From Cichorium intybus (lineage: Eukaryota; Streptophyta; Magnoliopsida; Asterales; Asteraceae), in NCBI GenBank assembly GCA_023525715.1, contig CM042017.1, forward strand, positions 82,964,357 through 83,028,356: a DNA stretch of 64,000 bases. The letters are read 5' to 3'. The notes under the pieces are model-generated. The model searched no databases, was not told the origin of the DNA, and worked only from the letters and a program-made list of their open reading frames with translations. The position numbers and the translations under genes were made by a program. Shown here one piece after another: positions 35,885 to 48,480 of the stretch. Within the stretch, counting starts at the first letter, position 1; the number at the start of each line of letters is the position of its first letter.

Positions 35885-38000
35885 CTGTTTTATACATCAA
35901 AATCAAGAAATTAATGAAAAATATAACATTTATATTTTATTTATTCCATTGAGGTCACTTATTTCTTTATTTGTTTATTATAGCACACACACCCTTACAA
36001 AATCCAAAGGCAGAGGTTAGTAAGAAAAAAAGATATTTAAGTGTATATCTGAACCTAGAAAAGTAGTAACAGCGGCAAGGCATGATTTTTTCCTTTAAAA
36101 ATAAATAACCAAAAGTTAAAAAAGTATACCATATGAACACAAATTAAAATTTTCTTTTATCCTTAATGTTATAAACCTTAATCGAAGGATATGATAAAAT
36201 TTTCAAAAATGCCAATTTTTGGAATGTTATAAACCTTAATCGAAGGATATGATAAAATAATGAAATTTGGTCCTATTGGTGTGATATACTTTAGAATGAA
36301 CGACATCTAAACCTAGAAATATATGAATATTTTAAATAAAAAATGCATTAAAATATGCATATACTTCTTAAAACAGAAGTAATTTACATATCACATGAAA
36401 AAGTGCTTGCTATTGATTCTCACGTATTGCTTGACTTTACCACCAAAACTTTATTTGTTTCATCATTAAAAACAATGAAAATCCTAGCTTTTAGCCGATT
36501 TTACATCAAAATAACATCAACTATTTAAACCATTTCCATCACAAAAATGATCAAAGTTATCAATATTCTTTAGCATTTCCGTTACCAAAATGTTCGCACT
36601 CAATGAATTTAGAAAAGCTCACCCCACAAAATTAATCAAAATCGAAATTACCATGATGACCTTGTCATAATTTGGTACATGGTTCTGTAGGAGCTTCGTC
36701 CTACAGCAGGTATTCTACGACCGACCGTGATAGGCATACACATAATTACAAATTATTATCAATAAATATGGAAAACACTAATATTAAATGAAGAAAGCTT
36801 TTTCGAAAATAATGGCCCAAATATATCATACTCAAGATGTTCATGTAACTGCCCTACCTGATCGACATCTTCTTGCTCTTGCTCTGAATTATGATACATC
36901 TATAGACATTAGAAACTTATAAATAACATGGATGAAAGTACGTTGGTATAGAGTCATATAACCCTACACCTCAATATTCCAGTATTGGCTATAATCATGA
37001 CAAATCATACTATAATGCTATTATTAGCATTGAAATTACAACATTCCACTTTCGATTTTCTGAAATTTTAGCATTGTACTGTAACAGAACTGTGTTAAAA
37101 ATTATACTCAGTTTTGGTCCCTAAGTATAGTCTAAACTGTAATTTCGATTATGTTCAGGCTCTAAATTGTAATTTACTGAAAAACTGTGTTAAAAATTTA
37201 ATTTCGATTCTGTTCAGGCTCTAAACTGTAATTTACTCCAAACTGTAAAAAAAACCAGTTATACTCAGTTTTGGTCCCTATGTATAGTCGATTTTGCAAT
37301 TAAGAACTGTCACAACCCTTCACAGATTTCTTTTTCCAGAAAATTGTTAACAATCTGAGTTCATTATTAACAGCAACGAACTTTTGATATTGAAACATTA
37401 AGACAACTTTTTTAAATTATTTATGCATGTAGTTATATAAGCTAAACAGACACAAGGGCATAATTGGAACACACACACTAAGAACCCCACACACACACAG
37501 ATAGATATAGAAACAGGGAAAATTTTAATTTAGAGTAACAATTATATTTTCAGAGTTGGTCTTAATAAGTTTTAATGACCTGTTATGCAATTCAGCAAAG
37601 AACATTGACTTGCTATATAAAATAATGAAAGGAAAGTAGAAACTAAAGTCCTAATTCAGCAAAAACAAAGAACAATTGGATAACGGAAACATTCATCCAT
37701 ACAATGTTACTCTAGACTCTAGAACGATTTCACAGCAAACGCTGACAGAGTAGACGTAGCATGGAAGTAGGTTAAGGATTCAGATCTATAGATATTCTGC
37801 AACTGCAATCAAGATACAAACAAAGCAAAAGTAGAGAAAAGGGTTCAAACGGTACCTTTTTCGATTTCTAGACCAAATAGAGTAGCTGCGTGAGGGAAGA
37901 AAGAAGTAAGAATGATAAGGGGTGGAGGTTAACCATCGGACTCTGTCAAATAGCTGATTTCCAGGGTTTAAGTTGGAAACTCAATCCGTTCCCTTATATC
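35885..38000. other. Helitron 2 interior upstream of the GDI exons
   Basis: AT-rich; I could not identify further GDI exons. Around 37860-37980 it resembles a GC-mixed 5' leader, possibly captured with the gene. No other supported feature. Confidence 0.4.
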
Positions 38001-38095
38001 GCACAATTCAAAAATTTACTGTTATAAGCGGGATGTGAAGAGGAATTAAGAGACGTATACACATGTCAGATTGAGAATAGGCTTTAAAAATTGGA

Positions 38096-38128
38096 CACGT
38101 GGTAAAAGTTATTTTTATTTATTAGGTA
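38096..38128 (-). repeat. Shared Helitron 5'-end motif
   Basis: The minus-strand string ACCTAATAAATAAAAAT followed by AACTTTTACCACGTGTC recurs with few changes at 42645-42676 and, weaker, at 34735-34765. In all three it sits at the right edge of a proposed minus-strand Helitron. Confidence 0.6.
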
Positions 38129-38392
38129 CTAGGTTAGAAACCCGTGTAATACACGGGATGATTAAAAAATTTAGAAAATAATATGAAAAATATCAATATT
38201 GCAGATGATAAAATTGTCATTTGTGAGTTTTGTTTATTTTGATATTTTATATGATATGATATATTTTGCTGGTTTTAGTTAGGAATTACGAACGCTGTGT
38301 TAAAATAAAATATGATTAAAATTAAGAATAAGTACCAAAAGTAATAAAATAATAATACTGAAAATGAAAGACGTAATGATAATTCAAAATGC

Positions 38393-38770
38393 TCAAAATA
38401 CTTCTTTGTATACAACATTTGATGTCCTATTTTTAATTTTACCCTGTTTATCTAAAATCAGTAATTTAAGTCATTGTCTACTTTTAACTCTGGATAATGC
38501 AACATAGAGCTGACCATGTGTGAAAACTGGTTCTTTTTAAAACAAACCAACCTTGGATGGCGATTGTCCTTGACTTTTATTTATCGTCATTGCAAAACAT
38601 ACATCACGTGGAAATTGTTTTCTTTGAAACTTTAAATGAGACTTTTTGTCTGTAGGCGTCAAACTCATTCTTGGAATAAATGCGCGATTTCCAATATTAG
38701 TTTCAGATATGACTTGTGCTTCAATAACACGATTACGCAATGATATAACATGTAGTCTAGTTCCGTTACA
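38393..38770 (-). pseudogene. Helitron RepHel C-terminal helicase (Pif1-type) remnant
   Basis: A single frame of 126 codons with two stops (TAA at 38537-38539, TGA at 38471-38473) reads as the end of a Helitron helicase: CNGTRLHVISL, then MTINKSQGQS (motif V region), HGQLYVALSRVKSR (motif VI) and a terminal NVVYKEVF. The Rep domain and helicase motifs I-IV are missing. RepHel nicks and unwinds DNA in rolling-circle transposition. Its closeness and orientation to the 3' hairpin support the Helitron call. Confidence 0.85.
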
Positions 38771-39887
38771 TATAAATATATATTATTATGAATATAGTTG
38801 CAAAAAATATTTGCTTATAATAATTGATGTATGCAGCGGAATATGATTAGTTTCATTTCGAAAAATAATTCCCGAGTAGCTTTTAGTTTTTTTGGATGGA
38901 CGACGAATATTTTCCTTTCTTTTAGTGGTTCCTTGAGATGTTAGTTTCATTTGAAAAACATTTGAGATTTCAAAGAATATACATTACATTGCAAATATCA
39001 TTTACAATCTAAATATATTCATAGACAACGCTATTGTTCAAGGTTAAAAATAGAAGTCAGTTGCCATTGTTTGTTAAAATTAAAACTGTATTGTTGTTTT
39101 ATATTAAAAATAAATGTTCGTTATTGATTTAGAATAAAATAAAAATAACATAGTTGTGGTTGGTTGTTGCTATTTTTTCCTAAAATTAATGAACGAACTT
39201 TTTAAGCTAATGTTTAATAAATACATTTTTAACATTGTATGCTCCATTGTGTCCACAACATTAAGTACAAACAGTTCTTGGATATGATCATATACAATAA
39301 CCCTTATATTCCTTTAGATTCACAATAATTGTTACTTATTATTTACTTTTAATACTATAAATTCTGTAAAACTAATTTTATCTGAATATTTAAATTTAAT
39401 ATTAATTTAAACTTCATTTTTATCGAATCTTCGGATTTATCAAACAACTTCATATTCATAAATTGCATTGAACGATTGCCATATCTTGAACTAAACAAAT
39501 ATGGCTATGTTGATAATATTTTTATATTTATTTGCACTATATGGTAAACAAATAAAATATCAACATAATTCTACATAATCAAGTAATATGCCCTTGTCCT
39601 TGATGAGTAATTTTCATACACTCAAATTGTGTTCCGATAACGTAGATGCACATTCATGGTCTCCGTCATATTTCAAGGAAATATGAAAACATTAGTCGGT
39701 TCAAACTGTTTCTCAGATGCATCGACAGGGCTCGAATTAACCTTGGAACAAATAAATAAACAAATTTTGTAATGATAAAAGATGCAATATATAAAAATGG
39801 TAACAAATTAACACGTGTTTACATATATTTTTACATAATCAATTTCATATGTACGTAAATTGTTACATGAAAACATATAAGGACCAT
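38771..39887. other. Helitron 3 interior, nothing recognisable
   Basis: Very AT-rich; no supported frame or domain upstream of the helicase remnant. Confidence 0.4.
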
Positions 39888-40620
39888 CTACTAAAGTAGA
39901 TCGGTATTGCCCATATAATAAAAGCAGATCTTGGTCCATGGAATCCCAAGAAGGTAAGAACTCCAACCTGTCCGATGCTTCTTCGGCCAAATACGATATA
40001 CAAGTGGGACCTGCACTATGCGCAAGCTGTGCGAAAAACCGCTTCTTTTTTCCGGTTCTGAAACAACTTGGGCGAAATAGGGTTCTACCGGGAAACCATG
40101 GATTTTTTAGTTTTCGCCATTGGTTACTGGTTGAGCCACTGGAATGGAATGAGATAAGAATCTCTGGAGATCTTTCCTCTCCACTTACTCGTAACAGGCT
40201 TTCCCTCTGTAGAAGACTTCTTCCGAATGGCATAATTGGGAGATTGATTCCTCGATCTTCAAAGAAAACTGACTCCTCCTACTCCTTCTTCTCCTTTAGG
40301 ATAGGATCGTCGTTGGTCCTTCTTTCACTAATGATCTAATGATCTCACCATTTTCTAGTAGTTCTCGCGAACGCGCGAGGGACTATCCTTTCTATCGCTT
40401 GCCCTTTCTTTTCACTCTCAAGACAAGGCTCTCTCTCTTTTATAAAGCGAAGCAAAGCGCATGGCGCTGAAAGCTCAATAAACACAGACGAACACGATGC
40501 ACGGATTGCTCGGATCCCTCTTAATTCCCAGCCGCTGACAGAGAAAAGTTCCACCGGCAGAAAAGCTTGAAGCGGCTAGCGAATTCTTCTTCAAGGTAAG
40601 AATACATCGGGGAAGTAATC
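39888..40620 (-). other. Probable organellar (mitochondrial) DNA insert
   Basis: This stretch has a base composition and word use unlike its very AT-rich neighbours: for example 'gcgaagcaaagc', 'ctcaagacaaggctctc' and 'cccagccgctgacagag', the style of plant mitochondrial intergenic DNA. A minus-strand frame at 39808-40233 opens at MPFGRSLLQRESLL and contains FRTGKKKRFFAQLAHSAGPTC and MDQDLLLLYGQYRSTL. I believe it is mitochondrial-like but cannot name the gene. Edges are approximate. Confidence 0.5.
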
Positions 40621-42640
40621 AAGAATCGAGAAGAGAAAAGGCCACAGATGAGTGTGAGGAGAGATGAGTGTGAGGTGGGAGAGAATGAAGCCAACACGTA
40701 GAGAGCAGGTGGTGGATGAGGAGAAGAATCAAATACGAAACCTGGTGGAATATCATTCGTCAGAAAAACACACCCCCCTTAAAAACGGAAAACCCCCTAC
40801 CCCCACCCCAAATCTTCTAGAATCCCCTTGCAATTCATATGTATAATAATTGAAAAGAATTTAAATTAATCTGACTTTGTTGTCATCCATATTATTAAAA
40901 ATATCAAATATCACCAATTTAAGTGACCTTCAATATAGTAAGATTGACTTCAACGTTATATTTTCTAATTGAGTATATATTTTACAATAACTTACATAAC
41001 CATTAACTTATTAAACATTTATGCTCTATAGCTCTTTGTTGGTATGCACATCCCTTTTCTTAAAAATATCTCTTATATTTCAGACGTTTTTAAAGAATAA
41101 CTATATATGAAAAAAGATTTCTAGAAAAAACTATTTGCGGTTTATATGTTTTTCTATAAATACCTCGTTGCAGATCAGTCCTGCAATTGATGTCAATTTT
41201 ACAACACAATCAACAAATAAAGTTCAAAATAGCATATGACGAATATATGGGTGTCTTTTTAGACTTGATGATGCAGAATTAACAACTTAATACAAAAAAA
41301 TAAGAAAATAAGGCTTCCTCGTTACAAATGCATGCTCAACTATTTAAGACTCAATGCAAAAGGTGGTCATGTACTTTTAATTTTTAATGCATTATAACAA
41401 CCTACTTTCATTATATTACAACATTATAATTTCAGGTTTTTGCTTATTGAGTCATTGTACTTTGGAGAAATGATTATTGTTGTTATTTGTGGCAATTAGC
41501 CCTTTATTACCTCATAACTAAAACCAGATGTATTTTCTTTGATCGGATGAAGCCCAACCATTTTATTTTTTGGGATTTTGACCTAATGATGCAACAGTAC
41601 CATGGAATCACACCTGTGATGCATCTTTCATTTGGGCTTTTCATCAAACAACCGGAGTACATGTTTGATGAAACAATCCCAAAGTCACTATGGTCGCAAT
41701 TTTCATGGATCAATAGAGTATAATATGACACAAAGGGTCTGCTTTGATATGCATTTTGAAAGTAATTAATATGCTCATAATCTAATTATATAGTAGCATT
41801 AAAACTGTAATCGTTTTTTGTATAACAAAGTTCGTAGAAAAACATACCTTTCCTTGAAGCCCTTCTTGTGAAATTGATGAAGGAGAGAAAGAGATATCCA
41901 TGCAAAAGGGGTGGGATCGGTGATGATGTTGTCTAATTACAGGTCATGCGGTGAAGATGATGATGATTAACTTTCTAACCTTAGATTTGTTGACAGTAGA
42001 CTTGAAATAGAATGTTAGAACCGTGAGGGCTGAATGCTGATGAGCCTTCAGTCTTGTCGGTGCCTCAATGGTCCTCTTGGACTGTCCATCTGTCAACTGT
42101 GCCTATGTGAACGTGACTGAAGGAGAGGAGTCGAAAGAGTAGTGAGAATGAGATATTTCACTTTTTTAGATATAGAGTAGAGTGAATCGTTATCGGTGAT
42201 TGCAAATCAAAATAGAATTGGGGAGAACGTTGATTTCTGAATTCTGATTTCTCAAGTAACGTTGGCCTTGATAACTAATTTTAATTCGAAGAACTATGGT
42301 AACATTCACAAATCACAAATTGATTACCCACGCTAGACGAGGCAACGATTGCGGTTTCTGATGAGCGATTTGGGAAAAATCAAAGGCGCTTAATTTCTTT
42401 CCGCTTCCGCTTATTGATCAGTGTTCCACAAATTAATAGAGTTTCGATTCTATATTTCCCCAAATCTCGCATTGTATATCCTTCGATCTCGGCTATTTTC
42501 TATCAAATCCGTTTCAATTGCTTCCTAATTGTATGGGATTTGATTGAAATTGTCAATGAAAATTCGGATTCAAGAGTTTAGTGGGATGAGAGACCCAAAG
42601 TTCTGATACACGTGTCAGCTACATGATAGTGCTTAAAAAT
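40621..42640. other. Helitron 3 interior, possible unassigned gene pieces
   Basis: A mixed stretch around 41870-42160 is less AT-rich and could be captured exon sequence, but no domain is recognisable. The frame at 41487-41723 has no motif I know. Confidence 0.4.
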
Positions 42641-42672
42641 AAGACACGTGGCAAAAGTTATTTTCATTTATT

Positions 42673-42675
<3 letters not shown>

Positions 42676-42737
<62 letters not shown>
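42676..42737. repeat. (TA)n microsatellite at the Helitron 3 5' end
   Basis: About 60 bases of TA between the proposed TC terminus and the shared 5' motif. Confidence 0.95.
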
Positions 42738-42740
<3 letters not shown>

Positions 42741-42754
42741 GATAGTAGATATGA

Positions 42755-42932
42755 CACAGGACCTACGTACAAAAATATTTTGCAATTAAACCAGAGCAAT
42801 AAATATCATAACACCTTAAAGGTTTAAACCCAAAAGTGTACTGCAAGCCTCTTCATTCCACAATTGGGCTCACAAATCGATTTGGGCTTAGTTATTTTTC
42901 TTTAAAGTAGCATCCATCATTTTGTTGGGGTG
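42755..42932. repeat. Paralogue of 20455-20630
   Basis: Matches 20455-20630 with scattered changes. It continues through the split hAT MITE into 51427-51790, which matches 21053-22140 without the hAT element at 21174. Confidence 0.8.
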
Positions 42933-43828
42933 TTTGGGATCAGGGGTGATCGGGTGAGTATTTGGTCCACGGAACCGAGCCCAAACCCAAGAACTGAGGG
43001 AACTGAACTGAGGTAAAAAACCGAGTTCTATGCTTAGTCGGTTATCGGTATACATATTATGCTTATCTCGGTCTCGGTACCGATCGATCGGTCGGGTATC
43101 GGGTTTTGTTACCAAGTTAATATTAAATTTTAAAAAGTATGGTTAGTCTTGCTCGGTTTTTCTCGGTCCCAAGACAAACCCAACTATACCCAAGCAAACC
43201 CTAACCCAAACCCAAGACCAAGTCTCCTAGTATGGTCGGTCCTTGGTTCCTTTCAACATCTTTCCTCGGTCTCGGGTCGTGTTGTAGTCACACGGGTCGT
43301 GTAGGAGACTTTTTGGGATTATCTGGGCATTCCGTAACTTACACGGGTCGTGTTGTGTGAAACACGGGTCGTGTTCTGAGAACACGGGTCGTGTTCAGCT
43401 ACAGACCCATTTTTGATGGAAATCCGTGAGTTACACGGGCCGTGCTGTATTAACACGGGCCGTGTTACGCGTGCAGACCCTTTAAATGTGCAGAAAACCT
43501 CATTTCGGGAAAAATAGATCCCAATTCGATTTCAGAGCATAAAGAGGCGATTTTCTGTCAAATTGAAGCTAGAGATTCATGGGGAAACATAAAGAGACTC
43601 GAATCTAACCCCGCAAACGCGCTCTTGATTCCTAATTCATTGAGGTGAGTGATTTCTTCATTTTGGGGGTTTTGAAACCCTAGCTTTGATTTCAGTTATT
43701 TAGTTATATATTGTTATATATGTTGTTAATAGATTGTTAGTGGATGCCTTTAGAGTTATTGGTGTGATTATTGTCGAGTTCCTACGGTTGAATGAGTAGA
43801 ACCGTGGATTTGGAGGTTTCGGTAAATA

Positions 43829-45772
43829 TGTGACATCCCGGAAATTTAGGTCTAGAACTATAAATAGTCAATTCGCCGCAAACCTCTTTGTAACCTGACC
43901 TTTAAACTTTAAAGCATATTTTGGAAAATATATAGATTCATTACAATTAAAATATGATATGAGATAAAATCTTACTTCCTATATTGGAATATCTCAAGCA
44001 CAAACTGAAACCCTAGTTAATACGTCTGAAAAATTGAAAATAAGTATTAACCATTAGTTAAACAAAACAAGCAATCTGACCTCAGAGTACATGTTTCCCT
44101 GATTCCGGAAATATAAATAACATTCAAAACGGAGCTCATATGCAAAAGTTACAACTGTTATAAGAAAACAAGCCAAAACAAACCAGTGTAACACTGATTT
44201 TCTTTAACTACATAAATCGTTTCGATCCGTTGAGGCACTTGCGCACCTCATATGGAAATTCCGAGAACATTATTGGACTCAGACTATGGTCTATTATTGG
44301 ATTCCATACTCGAAATATTTTTAGCAAAAATATTTATAAAAGTCAAATGCTGGATGCTACGGATAATCGAACGCACATATTTAAACACGTTTTCCCAGTG
44401 TTCTACCACTCGAAAAATAAATCCGTTTGGGTTTCTGAAACCGGTGCACTCGGCTCGACAATTCTCCGGTCTCAAAAAAATTATTATACATCGGGATCTT
44501 GCGCACGAATTATGTCATCCACGACATCACTTTCACCAACCCCAACTACTCCATGTGACTATAAATAAGAGGCTTTGCATCTCATTTTTCTTCACCAATT
44601 CACCAAAGCTTCTAGCTTTTTCTTTCTTTCTCCAATTGCTCTCCTTTTGGCCAAGAACACAACCACCATTGGCCATCGCTCCACTACCGTCGCACCATCA
44701 CTTCGCCGCACAAAACCTTGTTGTTTTGTGGTGTTATTTCGCGGTGCTTCTCAAACACGATCGTTCTTATATCTAAACTGAATTCACGCTTCAAATGTGA
44801 GTGTTAAGGCCCCTTTGTCTATGTTTTTTATATATTATGGGGGAGAATACATGTGCAATATAAACATTTACCAATTTCATATCAAGTTTTATAAATGTTA
44901 TTATAGCTTTATAAAATGTTTTCATTAAGCGAGTATTGTACTCTTTTACGTATATACTTATCAACATACTTGATTCGACTTGTCTATCCTACATTTATCA
45001 ATGGCTTAGATAGTGAGACAATATTCATAACTAAGTATAAATACTTAGACCCCACATTACTATAACCGTTAATCAAGCAGAGCGAGATACATATGTATAG
45101 ATCTATACGGGTTGACACCCCCACCTATAGTTATTAGCTACAACTTCAACTTGCAAATCGATGTAGGTGATATTTATTTAATTCATTACTACAACGTCCA
45201 TGAAGCGTTGTAGGGGGGTACATTTCAGTCGAATAGCTCCGTTATAGGACTCAACTATAAGCATTGATGGTTTTCTCATAAACGTACATATCATTTATAA
45301 GTATGGTATTACTTATGGTTTTCAAAAACTCTATACAATTCATTTATAAGTATGGTATTACTTACGATTTTCAGCAACTCTTTACAAACTCATTTACAAG
45401 TATGATTATACTTACAAAAGGAATACTTTTAGTTATTTTAAAAGTATCAGTGCTGTGTTCAGCATAAAACCTGCAACTCTCACCAACCTTGTGTTGACCC
45501 TCAAAACTACATGTATTCTCAGGAAATCAATGAGACTTTCGGAAGATGGAAATCTTCACGAATTTCAGGCAACCTAGTTTTGTTATATCTGTTAAGGCAT
45601 TTAACGTACTCTACTATTATTATTTGTAAGAACCATGTATTCAAACTTCAAGATGAAATACAACTATCCTTTGGTTTATTGTTGTACTTGTGCTGTATAT
45701 TCAATTGCCTGTGATCCAAGAACTTAGTTGCACAGCCCGGCATGTTCTGCCGCCTCGGTCGGGGGTGTGACA
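43829..45772. mobile_element. Solo LTR nested in the 5' LTR
   Basis: A 1,944-bp segment with TGTGACATCC...GTGTGACA ends is flanked by AAATA at 43824-43828 and 45773-45777; the 3' LTR around 50930 is uninterrupted. It has no primer site or interior. A forward CTATAAATAAG promoter-like box near 44560 suggests plus orientation. Frames at 44230-44776 are LTR sequence and do not represent genes. Confidence 0.85.
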
Positions 45773-46002
45773 AAATATAGAGTTGATATTTACCGTTTAT
45801 ACTCCTTTTTCCTCTTTTGATTGATACATCTTTGAGATAGATGTTATTGAGATGATTGTGGATGTTGGAGAATGGAATTAGCCTATGGTGATATAACCAA
45901 GTCTAGCGAACAGGAGCCCGATATGCGTAAATTGAGGGTTCCACATACTAAACCGATATCAGGTGAGTACTTCCGAATAATTGAGTAAGAGTTATACCTT
46001 GT

Positions 46003-46102
<100 letters not shown>

Positions 46103-46801
46103 TTACATATATGTGTGTGTTGTGTTGATATTGATGTGGCTTAGAGTTATAGTAGTTCTGTTATTTGTGGATAACAAGAGACGGGTTACAGTCTATATTT
46201 GAGTATAAGAGCAGAGTATATGCTAGAGTGAGTGAGTTAAAGAGTTTTGGAGTTTGATTGCCACTACTATGATGGTTGTTATATTTGATCGTGTAATGAG
46301 TATATACGAGTGTGTGTGATTGAGTTTATGAGTAGTATCAGTTGTGATACTTATTATTGAGTTGATGACACTAATAATTAGCTGGTGTTAGTAAGCTAAT
46401 ATGTTTGCAGGTTTCAGAGTTAAGAGAAGGTGAATATTTGCTAATGAGATTAGCAAAGGAGAATGTTGAGAAAGTATACTGAGAGAGATTGCTGAAGTGT
46501 AATTGAGATTACTCACTAAGCTTTATAAGCTTACACTTGAGTGTTATGTTTTTTTGCAGGTATCTGTAGCTGTGATTGGGGAAGGCATGTGATAAAGAAT
46601 GATGGAAAAGTTTAGAGTCTGTCCTTTAAGTGTATTAGATTCATTTGTAATGCTCGGTTAAAACTTGTAAGGACCTTTTGTGTAATTAATTGTGATGATA
46701 ACATCTTGATCCATGGTTTAAGTACAAGTATACCCAATTTGATGTATAATTGTTTAAAAAATTTTGGGTGTACTTCGTATGTGAAACCAGGTGTTACAAG
46801 T

Positions 46802-46813
46802 TGGTATCAGAGC
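46802..46813 (+). other. Primer binding site of the LARD-type element
   Basis: TGGTATCAGAGC three bases after the 5' LTR. Confidence 0.88.
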
Positions 46814-47551
46814 ATGGTTTAAGCGAACTAGGTCTTTGAGTGTAGAGTCATAGACTTGAACCGAGTAGAGAGAGCCCGTATCACATGCTTGGAAAATATA
46901 CTGCTGATGTTAGTGTATGATTTGAGTATAACTTTTATGCTATATTTGCTATTGTTGTTTTATGTGTGGATATTAGATATGGAGTTAGATGAAGAATGAG
47001 TTGAGAAATTGGTCAGAGCCGGTTGGACCAATAGTGGATGATGAGACGAGCTTTTGGCCGATATGAGATATCAGCTAACGAGGAGACAAGAACTTTAATT
47101 GATAATGAGATTTCAACTGAATACGAGATGAGATACTAATTGAGATGAGATCCCAGCTGATGATGAGTTTTCAACTGATGATGAGATGAGATCCCGGTTA
47201 AGACGAAATTCCAACTGCCGATGAGAAAGAGTATGGGCATAAGCTGAGTATCAGCTTAGAGTTGAGATATGTGAGTGTAGCCGAGTACACTCAAGAGTTC
47301 AGAGCCGAAATATACAAGTTTCAGCTAGTGATGAGACGAGATTTTGTTGCTATGAGGTATGTAAGTAATTTTACTTAACATGTTAGTTGTAGAATCTCGT
47401 CTCCATTTGAGGTAAGATTTACATATCACATAACGATCACTTTGTGATTATATATAATTGAGATTATAAGTGGTTGCTTGGCGAATACTTAGCAACCATG
47501 GAGGAGAGTGTATAATGAGTATATACATGGTGAAAATATATAAATTGTGAT

Positions 47552-47682
<131 letters not shown>

Positions 47683-48045
47683 CTTATTGTTTCACAGATG
47701 TGATGAGATTTCTGTACACGAGTACTTTTGTGGTTAAGACCACATATTCTGTGGGGCCACATGACTAATGCTTATGATTGATCAAAATAAGTGGCTAAGA
47801 TAGCCAAAAGAGTATGAGTTGAGAAAGATGGTAAGTGTGTGGATGAATGCACACTATATCCGATTGTAAGTCAGTATGTTGAGTATTGAGTTTTTGTGAT
47901 TTGAAATAGTCACATAAGGAGATAATTGTGACAGAGATGTCAGAGGACATTTGAGTAACTACATAAAGAGTACCTTGTGGTTATAATTGAGAGAACCTAG
48001 AGTGGTTCATATAGGTCTTATTGGCCTAGAGATTGAGTTAATTGT

Positions 48046-48480
48046 CGAGTAAAAGTGGTTGAGACCACATATTTTGTGGGGCCACATATCGAGTAAAAGT
48101 GGTTGAGACCATATATTTTGTGGGGCCACATATCGAGTAAAAGTGGTTGAGACCACATATTTTGTGGGGCCACATATTGAGTAAATGTGATCGAGAACAC
48201 ATATTCGGTGGGGTCACATATTGAGTAAATGTGATCGAGACCACATATTCGGTGGGGTCACATATTGAGTAAATGTGATCGAGATCACATATTCGGTGGG
48301 TCACATATTGAGTAAACGTGATTGAGACCACATATTCGGTGGGGACACATATTGAGTAAAGGTGGTTGAGACCACATATATTGTGGGACCACATAGCGAA
48401 TAAACGTGGTGGAGACCACATATTCTGTGGGGCCACGTATTGAGTAGTTGAGGTTGAGATCACATATTTCAGTGAGACCA
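48046..48480. repeat. 44-bp hairpin minisatellite, about ten units
   Basis: Units start CGAGTAAA or TGAGTAAA every 44 bases (48046, 48090, 48134, 48178 and on). Each contains two small inverted repeats, GTGGT-TGAG-ACCAC and GTGG-GG-CCAC. Units drift from GTGGTT to GTGATC, and in several cases paired bases change together. An isolated unit occurs near 47728. Confidence 0.9.

Larger units (their letters stand above)
38129..42742 (-). mobile_element. Inferred Helitron 3 (minus strand) with helicase remnant
   Basis: The 3' end on the minus strand is a hairpin CCCGTGTATTACACGGG (about 38140-38156), spacer, CTAG (38129-38132) and then T. The 5' end is placed at 42741-42742 (minus strand TC after A), followed by TA repeats and the shared 5' motif at 42645-42676. 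The Helitron helicase tail lies 260 bases from the 3' end in the right orientation, as in autonomous Helitrons. It also holds a probable organellar insert. Confidence 0.65.

Noticed and set aside
44230..44776. Two overlapping forward frames of 112 and 174 codons
   Set aside because: They lie inside the solo LTR 43829-45772, overlap each other in different frames and show no domain.
48046..48480. CRISPR-like array
   Set aside because: Tandem units are contiguous without unique spacers, and the genome is a plant's.
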